A DNA stretch of 6,210 nucleotides from Clostridia bacterium DTU080 (GTDB lineage Bacteria > Bacillota > Limnochordia > DTU080). Under the pieces are notes generated by a model. It saw only the letters and a program-made list of their open reading frames with translations. It was not told the DNA's origin and made no database searches. How positions within the stretch are numbered: position 1 is the first letter of the stretch; each line of letters begins with the position of its first letter. Positions 5,864 to 6,210 of this stretch are shown here, in pieces. The DNA is taken from NCBI GenBank assembly GCA_001513395.1, contig LFTP01000365.1, forward strand, positions 1 to 6,210, read 5' to 3'. Position numbers and translations under genes: made by a program.

Positions 5864-5889
5864 CGCTGCCTTTGGGCAGCGCTTTGCGT
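5855..5889. terminator. Terminator hairpin that forms the intron target
   Basis: CGCTGCC (5864-5870) and GGCAGCG (5875-5881) form a 7-bp stem with loop TTTG. On the plus strand CTTTGCGT follows, then the intron begins. On the minus strand the stem is followed by TTATTTTTG, a better U-tract, so it is bidirectional or chiefly a minus-strand terminator. Group IIC introns are known to insert just after such hairpins, which supports reading this as the target site. Confidence 0.7.
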
Positions 5890-6191
5890 GTGTGCCCGGC
5901 ATGCTTGCTGAGCCGGAGGGTTGAAAGAAACCTTCGTTGCCTGCCAGTGGGAAAACAACCCGTAGGCAAGGGCGTCACCGGTAACGGCGGGGTCTGAAGG
6001 AAGCCGAAGGGGGCAGTATGGGGCCTAGCGAAAGCGAACCGAGGATGGCCTATCAGGCGGGTAACCTTGCGCGACCTGGGAAAGCCCGATAGCTGGATAA
6101 CCTGGCAAGTTAGGACGGAGGGACTCGTACGCAGGCAGGTGGACTTACCCGAGGAAGCCCGCCACGTCCTGCAGGAAGGAGCAGGTAAGCG
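5890..6191 (+). mobile_element. Group IIC (bacterial class C) self-splicing intron, 5' part only
   Basis: The boundary GTGTGCCCGGCATG (5890-5903) matches the 5' end of group IIC introns such as that of Oceanobacillus iheyensis, as I recall it. Collinear matches follow: GGCAAGGGCGTC (about 5964-5975), GGTCTGAAGGAAGC (5991-6004), GCGAACCGAGGATGGCCTATCAGG (about 6034-6057) and ACTTACCCGAGGA (6143-6155). They cover domain I, II and the start of III. The contig ends before domain IV, which would hold the reverse transcriptase/maturase, and before catalytic domain V. The intron lies 8 nt after a terminator hairpin, the normal IIC target. The exon end TTGCGT (5884-5889) can pair with GCGCGA (6069-6074), at the position where EBS1 is expected. 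No protein is encoded in the visible part. Whether the full element is intact cannot be told. Confidence 0.85.
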
Positions 6192-6210
6192 CTGTCTCTT
6201 ATACACATCT
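6192..6210. other. Tn5/Nextera mosaic-end adapter, sequencing artefact
   Basis: CTGTCTCTTATACACATCT is exactly the 19-bp Tn5 mosaic-end (reverse complement form) used in Nextera libraries. It sits at the very end of the contig. It is untrimmed adapter, not native DNA, and not a Tn5 insertion, since no transposon body or target duplication is present. Confidence 0.97.

Noticed and set aside
5841..6206. Reverse-strand ORF of 121 codons beginning MYKRQ
   Set aside because: It starts inside the Nextera adapter and runs antisense through the group II intron; it is spurious.
6192..6210. A genuine Tn5-like transposon end
   Set aside because: It is the exact 19-bp library adapter at the last base of the contig, with no element attached.

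Overview
This window looks like one end of a metagenomic or draft-genome contig from an anaerobic bacterium. The last 19 bases (6192-6210) are the Tn5/Nextera mosaic-end adapter, so the biological sequence stops at about 6191. The organism is probably a low-oxygen, fermentative member of the Bacillota (Firmicutes). The evidence is strong Shine-Dalgarno sites (AAGGGAGG, GGAGG, AGAGGGGG), use of TTG and GTG starts, a CCA-encoding tRNA followed by a classic hairpin terminator, a group IIC intron, and an electron-bifurcating Nfn complex. The phylum is an inference; nothing here is diagnostic of species.

Layout, left to right. Positions 3-254 hold the C-terminal end of a Gfo/Idh/MocA-type sugar oxidoreductase cut by the window edge. 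Then comes nfnA (386-1225, TTG start) overlapping nfnB (1222-2646) by ATGA. Together they encode the two subunits of NADH-dependent reduced ferredoxin:NADP+ oxidoreductase. Convergent to them, 22 bp away, is a TIM-barrel sugar phosphate isomerase/epimerase on the minus strand (2669 to 3442 or 3451). A divergent intergenic region of about 400 bp (3443-3853) carries a near-perfect palindrome and other fold-back sequence. It leads into a second Gfo/Idh/MocA oxidoreductase on the plus strand (3854-4876) with an atypical active-site motif. A 13-bp perfect inverted repeat (4913-4947) follows, then a complete transcription unit for tRNA-Ala(GGC): promoter about 4986-5015, tRNA 5045-5120, terminator 5121-5150.

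The last kilobase is a mobile-element graveyard. An IS66-family transposase relic (about 5254-5551) shows two frame changes and an in-frame stop. Unassigned, apparently degenerate sequence follows to about 5860. A terminator-like hairpin (5864-5881) is followed 8 nt later by the 5' end of a group IIC intron (5890 onward). The intron runs off the contig before its domain IV and reverse transcriptase/maturase ORF.

Taken together, the isomerase and the oxidoreductases suggest carbohydrate or inositol-type polyol metabolism. Nfn would balance the NADH, NADPH and ferredoxin pools during fermentation. I did not find a clearly new system. The most notable element is the group IIC intron at a terminator, with a predicted IBS1-EBS1 pairing that supports its 5' splice site.
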